Both the position numbers and the translations under genes were made by a program. From Clostridia bacterium (lineage in GTDB: Bacteria > Bacillota_A > Clostridia > Oscillospirales > Acutalibacteraceae), in NCBI GenBank assembly GCA_009930155.1, contig RZYX01000087.1:1-7420 (forward strand): a stretch of DNA of 7,420 bases, given 5' to 3'. Under the pieces are notes generated by a model. The model was given only the letters and a program-made list of their open reading frames with translations, did no database searches and was not told the DNA's origin. How positions within the stretch are numbered: the first letter of the stretch is position 1; every line of letters begins with the position of its first letter. Below, one piece after another: positions 1 through 5,588 of the stretch.

Positions 1-122
1 GTGGTGGTAAATAATGTTACAATGTGGGAGTATCAGTTTAAATTCTTCGTGAAATAGTGTTCTTTTAAGCTAATAAAAAATGCACGTGGAATTTAGGTAT
101 TACAACTTGCAAACACAGGGTT

Positions 123-152
123 TTTACAAATGAATGTGCATACTATTATATA
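123..152 (+). promoter_or_regulatory. Weak candidate promoter upstream of the lipase
   Basis: TTTACA at 123-128 is followed after 17-18 bases by TTATAT/TATATA (146-152), an approximate sigma-A -35/-10 pair. It would start transcription near 159, about 68 bases before the lipase ATG at 227. The region is very AT-rich, so chance matches are common. If this is the promoter, the hydrophobic ORF starting at 130 would not be translated from this transcript. Confidence 0.25.
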
Positions 153-246
153 TAGCGTAGTTTTTCTAGTTTTTTATTGCAACTTTTTCTGTATATACAG
201 CTATACTTTCATATTATTTTTAAGAAATGAGGGAGAAAGACATTAG
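130..246 (+). other. Short hydrophobic ORF overlapping the lipase start in another frame
   Basis: An ATG at 130, with AGGG (117-120) nine bases upstream as a possible ribosome binding site, opens a 38-codon frame ending at TAG 244-246. The peptide begins MNVHTIIYSVVFLVF and is almost entirely hydrophobic up to about residue 31, then ends LRNEGERH. It overlaps the first 20 bases of the lipase gene in a different frame. A single-base indel in the overlap would fuse this segment to the lipase as a membrane anchor or uncleaved signal. That would make it the lost N-terminus of the lipase, but AT-rich DNA readily encodes Phe/Ile/Tyr/Leu strings, so chance remains possible. I cannot tell which from one sequence. 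Confidence 0.3.
189..200. promoter_or_regulatory. 12-base perfect palindrome CTGTATATACAG before the lipase
   Basis: CTGTATATACAG is a perfect inverted repeat centred 32 bases upstream of the lipase ATG. Its size and position fit a dimeric repressor operator. It has CTG-N6-CAG spacing, not the CTG-N10-CAG of the Escherichia coli LexA box. No regulator can be assigned, and chance is possible in such AT-rich DNA. Confidence 0.2.
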
Positions 247-1435
247 CATAACCAATTATCCTTTTATTTTTGTGCACGGTATGTACGGCTTTGGTGAAGA
301 TGTTAAAATCAACAATTACTTGCCTTATTGGGGCATGTTTACAGGTTCGCTTACAAAATATTTAAACGCTAATGGCTTTGTGTGTTATGCTCCGTCCGTT
401 GGCCCTATTTCTAGTGCTTGGGACAGAGCCTGTGAGCTTTATGCCCAACTTTTTGGCGGTACAGTTGATTATGGTGTCGCCCATTCAAAAGAGCATTCCC
501 ACCATCGTTTTGGCAGAACTTATGACGCTCCTACGATTAAAGATATTGGCAAAAGAAATCCCAACGGCACAATAAACAAGGTTAATTTGGTTGGCCATAG
601 CTTTGGCGGTGAAACCATTAGAATGCTTACTCACTTGCTTGAGTTTGGCAGCTTGGATGAGCAACGGGCAACTTCTGCTAATGATATTTCGCCTTTATTT
701 GTTGGCGGTAAAGGCAGAATTATTCACAGTGTAACAACTGTTTCGTCGCCCCACAATGGAATAACCACCTTTTATGCTAACCGCTCTGCTTTAGATATTG
801 ATAATTATAAAATGTTTTTGGCAGGCAATATTATTGGCAATACAAAGCTTAATGATTTTTATGATTTTCATTTAGAGCAATTTGACCTTTCGGGCACATC
901 TAAAGAAACCCGTAGCCTTGGAAAAACCTTTAACACCGTTGGTGTTGCAGAGGTTGTGCAAGGGCGTGACAATGTTTATTATGACCTTAGCCTTTATGGC
1001 GCTAAAAAAATGAATCAGTTTTTAAGAACAAATACACATTCATATTATTTTTCATTTGCAACTTGTTCAAAGAGTAAAAAGACAACGGATAAATCTCGCC
1101 GTATTTCAATAGATTCTATTTCACTTGCACTACGCAAACTTGAAATGTCCATTGGAACTTACCCTTCAAGGACATTTAACAATATTCAAGTTGACGAAAA
1201 GTGGCTGGCAAGTGACGGTGCGGCAAACACTTATTCGTCCCTTGCTCCACTTAATGAACCTTCTGCCCGCTTTTTAAGCTCTGACAGCGTTGAAAAGGGC
1301 ATATGGAACATTATGGATATACAATATGTTAAACACATGGAGATTGTTGGAAAGGTTTTTAGAAAATCAGACAGAGATAACTTTAGGGCTTTATTTTTAA
1401 ATCATTTGAACATGATAAATTCATTAAGTGACTGA
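227..1435 (+). CDS. Family I.5-type zinc-binding lipase (triacylglycerol lipase, alpha/beta hydrolase)
   Basis: This 402-residue protein matches the staphylococcal/Geobacillus L1-type lipases, which hydrolyse ester bonds of acylglycerols. The oxyanion-side strand YPFIFVHGMYGFG is at residues 11-23. The nucleophile elbow GHSFGG places Ser125. By alignment with L1 lipase from memory, Asp330 (in LASDGAANT) and His370 (in VKHMEIVG) complete the triad. The family's structural zinc site also appears conserved: Asp66 (SAWDRACE), His86 and His92 (in the stretch before RFGRTY), and Asp253 (YYDLSLYGAKK). All catalytic parts are intact and the length suits a mature lipase. Oddly, the protein has no signal peptide although the family is typically secreted: an in-frame TAA (221-223) lies immediately upstream, and the ATG has no convincing ribosome binding site. 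A hydrophobic ORF in another frame overlaps the start, so the annotated N-terminus may be incomplete. The gene stands alone, without lipase foldase or transporter neighbours. Substrate range is not predictable. Confidence 0.88.
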   Translation: MREKDISITNYPFIFVHGMYGFGEDVKINNYLPYWGMFTGSLTKYLNANGFVCYAPSVGPISSAWDRACELYAQLFGGTVDYGVAHSKEHSHHRFGRTYDAPTIKDIGKRNPNGTINKVNLVGHSFGGETIRMLTHLLEFGSLDEQRATSANDISPLFVGGKGRIIHSVTTVSSPHNGITTFYANRSALDIDNYKMFLAGNIIGNTKLNDFYDFHLEQFDLSGTSKETRSLGKTFNTVGVAEVVQGRDNVYYDLSLYGAKKMNQFLRTNTHSYYFSFATCSKSKKTTDKSRRISIDSISLALRKLEMSIGTYPSRTFNNIQVDEKWLASDGAANTYSSLAPLNEPSARFLSSDSVEKGIWNIMDIQYVKHMEIVGKVFRKSDRDNFRALFLNHLNMINSLSD

Positions 1436-1534
1436 AATTTATAATTTTTTTAAAAAATATCTAAAAATTCATATTAAGTTAATAAATCTATAATATAATT
1501 AATATGGTATATTTTATTTAAAGGGGGATTTGTA

Positions 1535-1723
1535 ATGTTTATTCTTTTGGGGCTTATGTTGTTCTCAATTTTTATTGTTCTAATCGGCACTGTGATTGGT
1601 ATCGTTGGGTTGTTTGTTCTTAACTGGGGCTCAAGTGCGGATTATGATTCCATTGGCAACAAAATACGTAAAAAAGACATAAGGGCAAGGAACTTAAGAG
1701 CAAAGGCTTCAAGGAAAAAATAA
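1535..1723 (+). CDS. Small single-span membrane protein, unknown function
   Basis: A 62-residue ORF starts at ATG 1535 after a strong ribosome binding site (AAGGGGG, 1521-1527, seven bases away), which is the main reason to call it a gene. Residues 2-29 form one continuous hydrophobic helix (FILLGLMLFSIFIVLIG and onward). After it comes a short polar stretch (NWGSSADYDS) and a strongly basic tail, residues 43-62, with about a dozen Lys/Arg. By the positive-inside rule the tail should be cytoplasmic, giving an N-out/C-in anchor. There is no cleavable signal motif. I do not recognise a family. The stop lies about 18 bases before the winged-helix regulator remnant, so the two may once have been co-transcribed. 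The gene itself is intact, and its job cannot be inferred. Confidence 0.7.
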   Translation: MFILLGLMLFSIFIVLIGTVIGIVGLFVLNWGSSADYDSIGNKIRKKDIRARNLRAKASRKK

Positions 1724-1740
1724 AATTATAAGGTGAAGGT

Positions 1741-2143
1741 CTGTTTGATATTCTAATTGTTAGCAATAGCAAGAATGTGGCAAAACTTCTCCCGATGTTT
1801 TTAAAAAAACGAGTGCAAAACTTTATCTGCTTGCCATGGCAAGGCGGTTTTAAATTTATTTTATCAAACACAGGCAGATTTAATTATTTTTGAACTTATT
1901 CTACCTAAAAAAAGATTTTATTTATTATTTAAACTGCTGTATTCACTCGGGCAAATTTTTACCTGTAAACAGATTACGGACGAGATTTTGGGAATGGATT
2001 CGGAAACTGATTCCCGCACTGTTTATGTCCACATACGCAGAATGCGTAAAAAACTTAATAGCTTTGATGATTTTAAAATTCTCTGCGTTAGAGAAACCGG
2101 ATACAAAGCTGAAAAACGCACAAAAAAGGACTGCAATGTTTAA
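1741..2143 (+). pseudogene. Frameshifted remnant of an OmpR/PhoB-type winged-helix response regulator
   Basis: Two frames together spell a regulator. The first (1741 to about 1870) reads LFDILIVSNSKNVAKLLPMF and then LPWQGGFKFILSN, resembling the first strand and helix of a receiver domain but without its usual acidic pair; it ends at TGA 1891. The next frame (from about 1871) reads QADLIIFELILPKK, then LGQIFTCKQITDEILGMD, SRTVYVHIRRMRKKL and ILCVRETGYKAE. These are the classic helices and wing of the Trans_reg_C DNA-binding domain, ending at TAA 2141. Joining them needs a one-base shift somewhere in about 1803-1876; an A7 run at 1803-1809 is a likely slippage site. The first half has no good start codon (CTG at 1741 is the best) and the second half has none before mid-domain. 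In FELILP a Glu sits where receivers carry the phospho-Asp. The roughly 133 codons are far short of the usual 220-230: the second half of the receiver is missing. Either an internal deletion or an unusual compact family explains this. Probably non-functional. Confidence 0.75.
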
Positions 2144-2157
2144 ATTGCGGTCCTTTT
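2122..2157. terminator. Bidirectional rho-independent terminator
   Basis: A 14-bp stem pairs AAAAGGACTGCAAT (2124-2137) with ATTGCGGTCCTTTT (2144-2157), with one G-U wobble and a six-base loop. Reading leftward the stem is followed by TTTTTT (A6 at 2122-2127), a textbook terminator that begins one base after the DUF1648 stop. Reading rightward it ends in TTTTCTT, serving the regulator remnant, whose TAA lies in the loop. It separates the two convergent units. Confidence 0.88.
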
Positions 2158-2158
2158 C

Positions 2159-2638
2159 TTATACATATTTTCTTATTATATTTCGCCCAATCAAGAAGAA
2201 CACTAGCCCCGTTATAGCCGACACCGCAATTATTGCATACATAAGCATATATGAAATTGAAACGCTTCTTACTATACTTAGTGTGATGTACAAAAACAAT
2301 GATATCATTTCAATCTTTGTGACTATTAAAAATGTTTTCATGCACTGATAAAGCGAAACTTTATTTTTTGGTGTCATTTTAGATGTTGGAAAGTTCCATG
2401 CCGACGGGAAAAACGAAACCACTGTAGCTAATAGATATAGGAATCCACCCAAAATTGGCAACACCCATATTGAGGATTTACTACCCCATCCGTCAATCTC
2501 GCCCGCAGAATTAAAATGTGTTGGAATTGTATCGGGCAGTGAACCATATTTTATGCCCAAAAACACAAATAAAGCTATTAAAAGAATTGCTCCTATTACT
2601 TCAAATATTATCTGCGGTACCGTATATTTAAGTTTCAT
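2159..2638 (-). CDS. DUF1648-domain integral membrane protein
   Basis: A 159-residue protein whose hallmark is the DUF1648 segment after the first membrane helix: LPDTIPTHFNSAGEIDGWG at residues 34-52, followed by a second helix. This domain is the N-terminal part of SdpI-like immunity/signal proteins and also occurs alone in many Firmicutes. Four hydrophobic segments are visible: about residues 9-29, 55-78, 101-121 and 128-150. A longer frame reaches back to 2704, but the start at 2638 is preferred: CTCCT on the plus strand (2646-2650) is an AGGAG box seven bases upstream, a good promoter puts the transcript start near 2663, and the hydrophobic domain begins right after MKLKYTVP. The C-terminal SdpI half is absent, so immunity function is not implied. 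It has its own promoter and terminator, hence probably monocistronic although downstream of mnmA. Its biochemical role is unknown. Confidence 0.82.
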   Translation of the reverse strand: MKLKYTVPQIIFEVIGAILLIALFVFLGIKYGSLPDTIPTHFNSAGEIDGWGSKSSIWVLPILGGFLYLLATVVSFFPSAWNFPTSKMTPKNKVSLYQCMKTFLIVTKIEMISLFLYITLSIVRSVSISYMLMYAIIAVSAITGLVFFLIGRNIIRKYV

Positions 2639-2669
2639 AAAAGCACTCCTAACCCTATTTTGCTTTTTT

Positions 2670-2698
2670 ATTATACAACTGCTTAAAATGTTGCACAA
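2670..2698 (-). promoter_or_regulatory. Sigma-A promoter of the DUF1648 gene
   Basis: On the minus strand, TTGTGC (2698-2693) and a perfect TATAAT (2675-2670) are separated by exactly 17 bases. The expected start is near 2663, giving a leader of about 24 bases that includes the AGGAG ribosome binding site. This supports the internal start at 2638 and excludes the longer frame from 2704. Confidence 0.7.
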
Positions 2699-2762
2699 TG
2701 ACAATAATTAAAGTGAGCGTGCCTTTTTTTGCACAAACATAAAAGTTATGCTCTTATAATTG

Positions 2763-3794
2763 TTATTTAATAAATCCGCCACCTATTACATTGTCTTCGT
2801 CGTCATAAAAAACAGCGGATTGACCTGGCGTTATTGCCCTTTGAGCTTTGTCAAAATCAATTTTCACTGTTTTGCCGTCAATCGGTGTTACTACTGCACC
2901 AACAAGCGGTGATTGGCACCTGATTTTTACTCTTGCCCTTACTGGCTCGCAAAGAGTGTCAACGGATATATAGTTAACATTTTGGGCAACAAGCGAACCG
3001 CTCATCTGCTCGCCTTCCTCGCCCAATGTGATTTGATTTGTTTGTGGATTAATTTTTGTAACATACATCGGCTTGCCAAAGGTTAAGCCAAGACCTTTTC
3101 TTTGGCCAACTGTATAATATATTATTCCCTTGTGCTTGCCAAGCGTGTTGCCCTTTGAATCTACAAAATCGCCTTGCACAATCGTTTTGCCCGTATACTT
3201 TGTAATAAACTTTGCATAGTCATCATCTTTTACAAAGCAAATTTCTTGGCTGTCTGGTAAATTTGCAACAGGTAGATTAAATTCTTGCGCAACCTGCCTT
3301 GTACGCTCCTTAGACATATTCACGGGAAACATAACTTTACTTAACTGGTACTGATTAAGCCTGTGCAAAAAATAGCTTTGGTCCTTTTGGCTGTCACTTC
3401 TTTTAAGAAGAAACCGTCCGTTTTGCTCCTCTACTTTTGCATAATGCCCTGTTGCCAAAAAATCTGCACCTTCCTGCATTGCAATTTCCAGAAGCTTTCC
3501 AAACTTTATATTTTCATTACATACCACGCAAGGATTTGGTGTGCGGGCATTAAGATATTCATTTGTAAAATTATCTATTATCTTTTCTTTAAATATACTG
3601 CGAGCGTCAATTGTTTTAAACGGGATGTCTAAAACATCAGCAACCCTCATTGCATTTTGGCTGTCTTTTTTGTCATCTTCTGGAGTAAGCAAAAGATTTA
3701 TACCGACAACTTCAAAGCCTTTTTTCTTTAAAAGCAACGCTGCGACAGACGAATCTACTCCACCGCTCATTCCAACATACACTTTTCTGCTCAT
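2763..3794 (-). CDS. mnmA: tRNA-specific 2-thiouridylase MnmA
   Basis: MnmA adenylates and thiolates the C2 position of wobble uridine 34 in tRNA-Lys, -Glu and -Gln, taking sulfur from a persulfide relay. The cytoplasmic protein has 343 residues, slightly shorter than the usual 360-370. The N-terminal PP-loop is SGGVDSS (10-16). TPNPCVVCNENIKFGKLL (85-102) carries the first catalytic cysteine, taken as Cys92, next to an additional Cys89. ATGHYAKV (114-121), SDSQKDQSYFLHRL (133-146) and DSQEICFV (181-188, second catalytic Cys186) follow. KGIIYYTVGQRKGLGL (222-237) begins the central domain, and the C-terminal beta domain ends in GGGFIK. The start is ATG 3794 with GAGGT seven bases upstream. 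No cysteine desulfurase gene adjoins it, unlike many clostridial iscR-nifS-nifU-mnmA clusters, so sulfur must be supplied from elsewhere. It is transcribed from a promoter divergent to the PHP gene. Confidence 0.96.
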   Translation of the reverse strand: MSRKVYVGMSGGVDSSVAALLLKKKGFEVVGINLLLTPEDDKKDSQNAMRVADVLDIPFKTIDARSIFKEKIIDNFTNEYLNARTPNPCVVCNENIKFGKLLEIAMQEGADFLATGHYAKVEEQNGRFLLKRSDSQKDQSYFLHRLNQYQLSKVMFPVNMSKERTRQVAQEFNLPVANLPDSQEICFVKDDDYAKFITKYTGKTIVQGDFVDSKGNTLGKHKGIIYYTVGQRKGLGLTFGKPMYVTKINPQTNQITLGEEGEQMSGSLVAQNVNYISVDTLCEPVRARVKIRCQSPLVGAVVTPIDGKTVKIDFDKAQRAITPGQSAVFYDDEDNVIGGGFIK

Positions 3795-3863
3795 TCATAC
3801 AACCTCGCGTCCACAAAGATACAATTTATTTGCAATTATAGCCAAATATATTAGTAACTGCGT

Positions 3864-3892
3864 ATTGTATCATAGTTTTTCTTGCAATGCAA
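3864..3892 (-). promoter_or_regulatory. mnmA promoter, divergent
   Basis: On the minus strand, TTGCAT (3892-3887) and TACAAT (3869-3864) are 17 bases apart, a good sigma-A match. Transcription would start near 3857, about 63 bases before the mnmA ATG. A minus-strand TATAAT (3843-3838) lacks a recognisable -35. The -35 box overlaps that of the opposite promoter. Confidence 0.6.
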
Positions 3893-3910
3893 GGGGAAAA
3901 ATAGTATAAT
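3882..3910 (+). promoter_or_regulatory. Promoter of the PHP phosphoesterase gene
   Basis: TTGCAA (3882-3887) and a perfect TATAAT (3905-3910) are separated by 17 bases. Transcription is expected near 3917, with a leader of about 42 bases. The -35 box forms the left half of the inverted repeat TTGCA-A-TGCAA (3882-3892), whose right half is the mnmA -35 box. Confidence 0.72.
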
Positions 3911-3944
3911 TAGTAACAAGAAATGTTTTATTATTTGTTTCTAT

Positions 3945-3961
3945 AGGAGGAGATTTTTTTG
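3945..3961 (+). promoter_or_regulatory. Strong ribosome binding site fixing a TTG start
   Basis: AGGAGGAG (3945-3952) lies six bases from TTG at 3959-3961. No ATG or GTG in frame is suitably placed, and the PHP metal motif begins three codons later, so TTG is very probably the true start. Confidence 0.85.
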
Positions 3962-4837
3962 CCGGCAGATTTACATTGCCATACTCGTCTTTCTGACGGT
4001 TCACTTGGCATAGAGGACTTAATAATCCTTGCTAATAAAATGGGCGTCGATACCATCGCTATAACAGACCATGATTGCCTTGCGGGCACTGTAAGAGGAA
4101 AGATTATTGGCGAAAGACATGGCGTTACAGTTATTCCTGGTGTGGAACTTTCCGCATTTGACAGCAAAAGAGAACGCAAGGTGCATTTGCTCTGCTATTT
4201 GAGCGAAAATCCTGACCGCTTAGAGGGGCTTTGCAGACGCAACTCTCTTGCAAGGCGAAAAGCAGGACAATTTATGGTTATAAAGGCATCAAAAAAATAC
4301 CCTATAACCCCTGAATTTGTTATTAAATGTGCCGCAGGCTCTACAAATATTTATAAACAACATATTTTACACGCTTTGATGGAAAGTGGTTTTACCACCG
4401 AAATTTTTGGCAATATGTATGATGAATTGTTCTCAGAAAAAAATCCTGAAAACATCTGCGTTGCACCAAAATATCCTGATGTTTTTGAAGTTTTGGAAGC
4501 TATTCACGAATCAGGCGGAGTTGCCGTTTTGGCACATCCTTCATTTTATGACAGCTTTGACTTAATTGATGAGCTTATAGAGGCTGGGCTTGACGGCGTT
4601 GAAGTTTGGCACCCTAAAAACTCACCAGAGGATACCGAAAAACTCATTTCAATTGCCACAGCGAACAATTTACTTATGACTGGCGGCAGCGATTTTCACG
4701 GTATGTATAGTCCACAAATCAATAAGCTTGGTTCTTGCTCTACGCCTGATGATAATTTAAGCGAACTTTTGAATTATAAAGCTAAGCAGAGACGACTTAA
4801 AAAGAAACTTGCCTCAGCTGCTGCTAAAAAGGATTGA
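3959..4837 (+). CDS. PHP-domain metal-dependent phosphoesterase (TrpH/RNase AM-like)
   Basis: A 292-residue soluble protein of the polymerase and histidinol phosphatase family, closest in layout to the stand-alone TrpH/YciV group, whose studied members hydrolyse nucleoside 3',5'-bisphosphates or trim 5' ends of RNA. Metal-ligand motifs appear in the family order: DLHCHTRLSDG at residues 4-14 (His6, His8, Asp13), TDHD at 36-39, PGVELS at 60-65 (Glu63), KVHLLCY with His76, AHPSF with His193, and GSDFHG with Asp245 and His247. All are present, so the enzyme should be active. Residues about 84-175 form the insertion domain typical of this group. The tail from about 275 is rich in Lys, Arg and Ala, which might help nucleic-acid contact; that is inference. 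It starts at TTG and is divergently transcribed from mnmA through overlapping promoters. The exact substrate is not determined by the sequence. Confidence 0.9.
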   Translation: MPADLHCHTRLSDGSLGIEDLIILANKMGVDTIAITDHDCLAGTVRGKIIGERHGVTVIPGVELSAFDSKRERKVHLLCYLSENPDRLEGLCRRNSLARRKAGQFMVIKASKKYPITPEFVIKCAAGSTNIYKQHILHALMESGFTTEIFGNMYDELFSEKNPENICVAPKYPDVFEVLEAIHESGGVAVLAHPSFYDSFDLIDELIEAGLDGVEVWHPKNSPEDTEKLISIATANNLLMTGGSDFHGMYSPQINKLGSCSTPDDNLSELLNYKAKQRRLKKKLASAAAKKD

Positions 4838-4843
4838 TATTAA

Positions 4844-4876
4844 ACTCCTCCTTCGTCAAAAGTATGATGGAGGGGT
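4844..4876 (+). other. Strong hairpin after the PHP gene, burying a Shine-Dalgarno sequence
   Basis: ACTCCTCC (4844-4851) pairs with GGAGGGGT (4869-4876), with one G-U pair. After one mismatch the stem continues for four more pairs (TCGT 4853-4856 with ATGA 4864-4867). The hairpin starts seven bases after the PHP stop. It could act as a 3' end or terminator, but it is followed by TATAATTATG rather than a T-run, so it is not a canonical terminator. The right arm is a near-perfect ribosome binding site for the 11-codon ORF at 4883, which the fold would occlude. Confidence 0.6.
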
Positions 4877-4882
4877 ATAATT

Positions 4883-4918
4883 ATGTCAAAAAAATCTTTT
4901 ATATTCGTTATTTTTTAG
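4883..4918 (+). other. 11-codon ORF with a strong but hairpin-covered ribosome binding site
   Basis: ATG 4883, seven bases after GGAGGGG (4869-4875), encodes MSKKSFIFVIF and stops at TAG 4916. The Lys-Lys plus hydrophobic start looks like the beginning of a signal peptide or membrane segment. One extra T in the T6 run at 4911-4916 would extend it to 21 residues of similar character (continuing LALSFIEIFS). It may be a truncated gene start, a leader peptide or coincidence. No peptide function is claimed. Confidence 0.25.
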
Positions 4919-4930
4919 CACTTTCTTTTA

Positions 4931-4959
4931 TTGAAATTTTCTCGTAAATTTATTAAAAT
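4931..4959 (+). promoter_or_regulatory. Candidate promoter of the NifU-like/GGGtGRT operon
   Basis: TTGAAA (4931-4936) and TAAAAT (4954-4959) are 17 bases apart. The start would fall near 4966, leaving a leader of only about 14 bases with the AGGGGG box (4968-4973) almost at its 5' end. The short leader makes the match less certain; transcription from further upstream is possible. Confidence 0.4.
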
Positions 4960-4979
4960 TAACTTATAGGGGGATTACT

Positions 4980-5546
4980 ATGAACCGACATGATGATATT
5001 GATGTAAAAATCTTTGAACCCAACAAAAAAGATAATTACAAAGATGATATTTTATATATTGTTGAGGAAACTAATCGTCAGAGAAAAAATGGTAATTCAT
5101 CAAAAGCAAAAGCCCTTGGTAAAGAAATTGCCTTAATTGCTACCGAAGAAGAATTTTTTAAATCATTTTTAAGCAATGATGATTTGACCCCTACTGTTTT
5201 GGAGCAAGCTTTTGCTCTTATGCAGTTTTCTTCCGAAGCTGCTCTTAACTATTATTTGCCTTCCTCACTTCTTTCTACTATTGCGGTTAACGTTTTGCAA
5301 GAATCTCTTATAAAGCAAAAAAACCCAATGTATGAAGCATCACTCAACGGTTCTGCTTTCTCTTTTTACTATTTAAGTGTTCGTAAAGGTGGCAAGGATA
5401 TTCCTTATGATATCGGCTCTGCTTTTGCAATGCTTTGTGGTAAAGAGGACGAAGAGCCTTATATAAAGGTAGGTCAAAAGCTTTATCTGGAAACACTTAA
5501 AATAGTGGAAACCAAAATAAAGTCTGCTGATTTTGCCATTGAGTAA
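4980..5546 (+). CDS. Uncharacterised helical protein, first gene of the NifU-like/GGGtGRT operon
   Basis: A 188-residue protein that I do not recognise. The start ATG has AGGGGG six bases upstream. It appears soluble: no signal peptide and no membrane span. The first 40 residues are charged (MNRHDDIDVKIFEPNKKDNY, then an Asp/Glu- and Lys/Arg-rich helix). Residues about 40-110 look like alternating amphipathic helices with a Ala/Leu/Ser-rich core (QAFALMQFSSEAALNYYLP at 76-94). A possible conserved patch is LNGSAFSFYYLSVRKG (122-137), and the C-terminus (157-184) is again a charged helix. There is a single cysteine, Cys153, so it is unlikely to hold an Fe-S cluster alone. It lies 42 bases upstream of the NifU-like gene on the same strand without an intervening terminator, so co-transcription is likely. 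A shared role with those genes is inferred from position only. Confidence 0.75.
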   Translation: MNRHDDIDVKIFEPNKKDNYKDDILYIVEETNRQRKNGNSSKAKALGKEIALIATEEEFFKSFLSNDDLTPTVLEQAFALMQFSSEAALNYYLPSSLLSTIAVNVLQESLIKQKNPMYEASLNGSAFSFYYLSVRKGGKDIPYDIGSAFAMLCGKEDEEPYIKVGQKLYLETLKIVETKIKSADFAIE

Positions 5547-5588
5547 ATTTTTTAAAATTGGTAAACCATCCTGAAAGGAGATTGTAAA

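Noticed and set aside
1..57. An 18-codon frame open from the window edge, ending in TAG at 55-57 (VVVNNVTMWEYQFKFFVK)
   Set aside because: It could be the last codons of an upstream gene, but it is too short to recognise and has no supporting terminator or family match.
1436..1534. Overlapping TATAAT boxes (1489-1499) as a promoter for the 62-residue protein
   Set aside because: No acceptable -35 box lies 16-18 bases upstream, and the whole stretch is almost pure A/T. A promoter is expected here but cannot be placed.
1890..2348. 152-codon plus-strand ORF
   Set aside because: It crosses the terminator and runs antisense into the DUF1648 gene. The overlapping second frame encodes the recognisable winged-helix domain instead.
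2639..2704. N-terminal extension of the DUF1648 protein to a start at 2704
   Set aside because: The promoter -10 at 2675-2670 and the AGGAG box lie inside the extension, and the extension is not membrane- or signal-like.
2705..2762. Imperfect hairpin (GCACAAAC/GTTATGC) after mnmA as a terminator
   Set aside because: The stem is broken and weak, and no T-run follows on the mnmA strand.
3541..3909. 122-codon plus-strand ORF opposite mnmA
   Set aside because: It is antisense to a well-conserved gene and crosses the divergent promoters.
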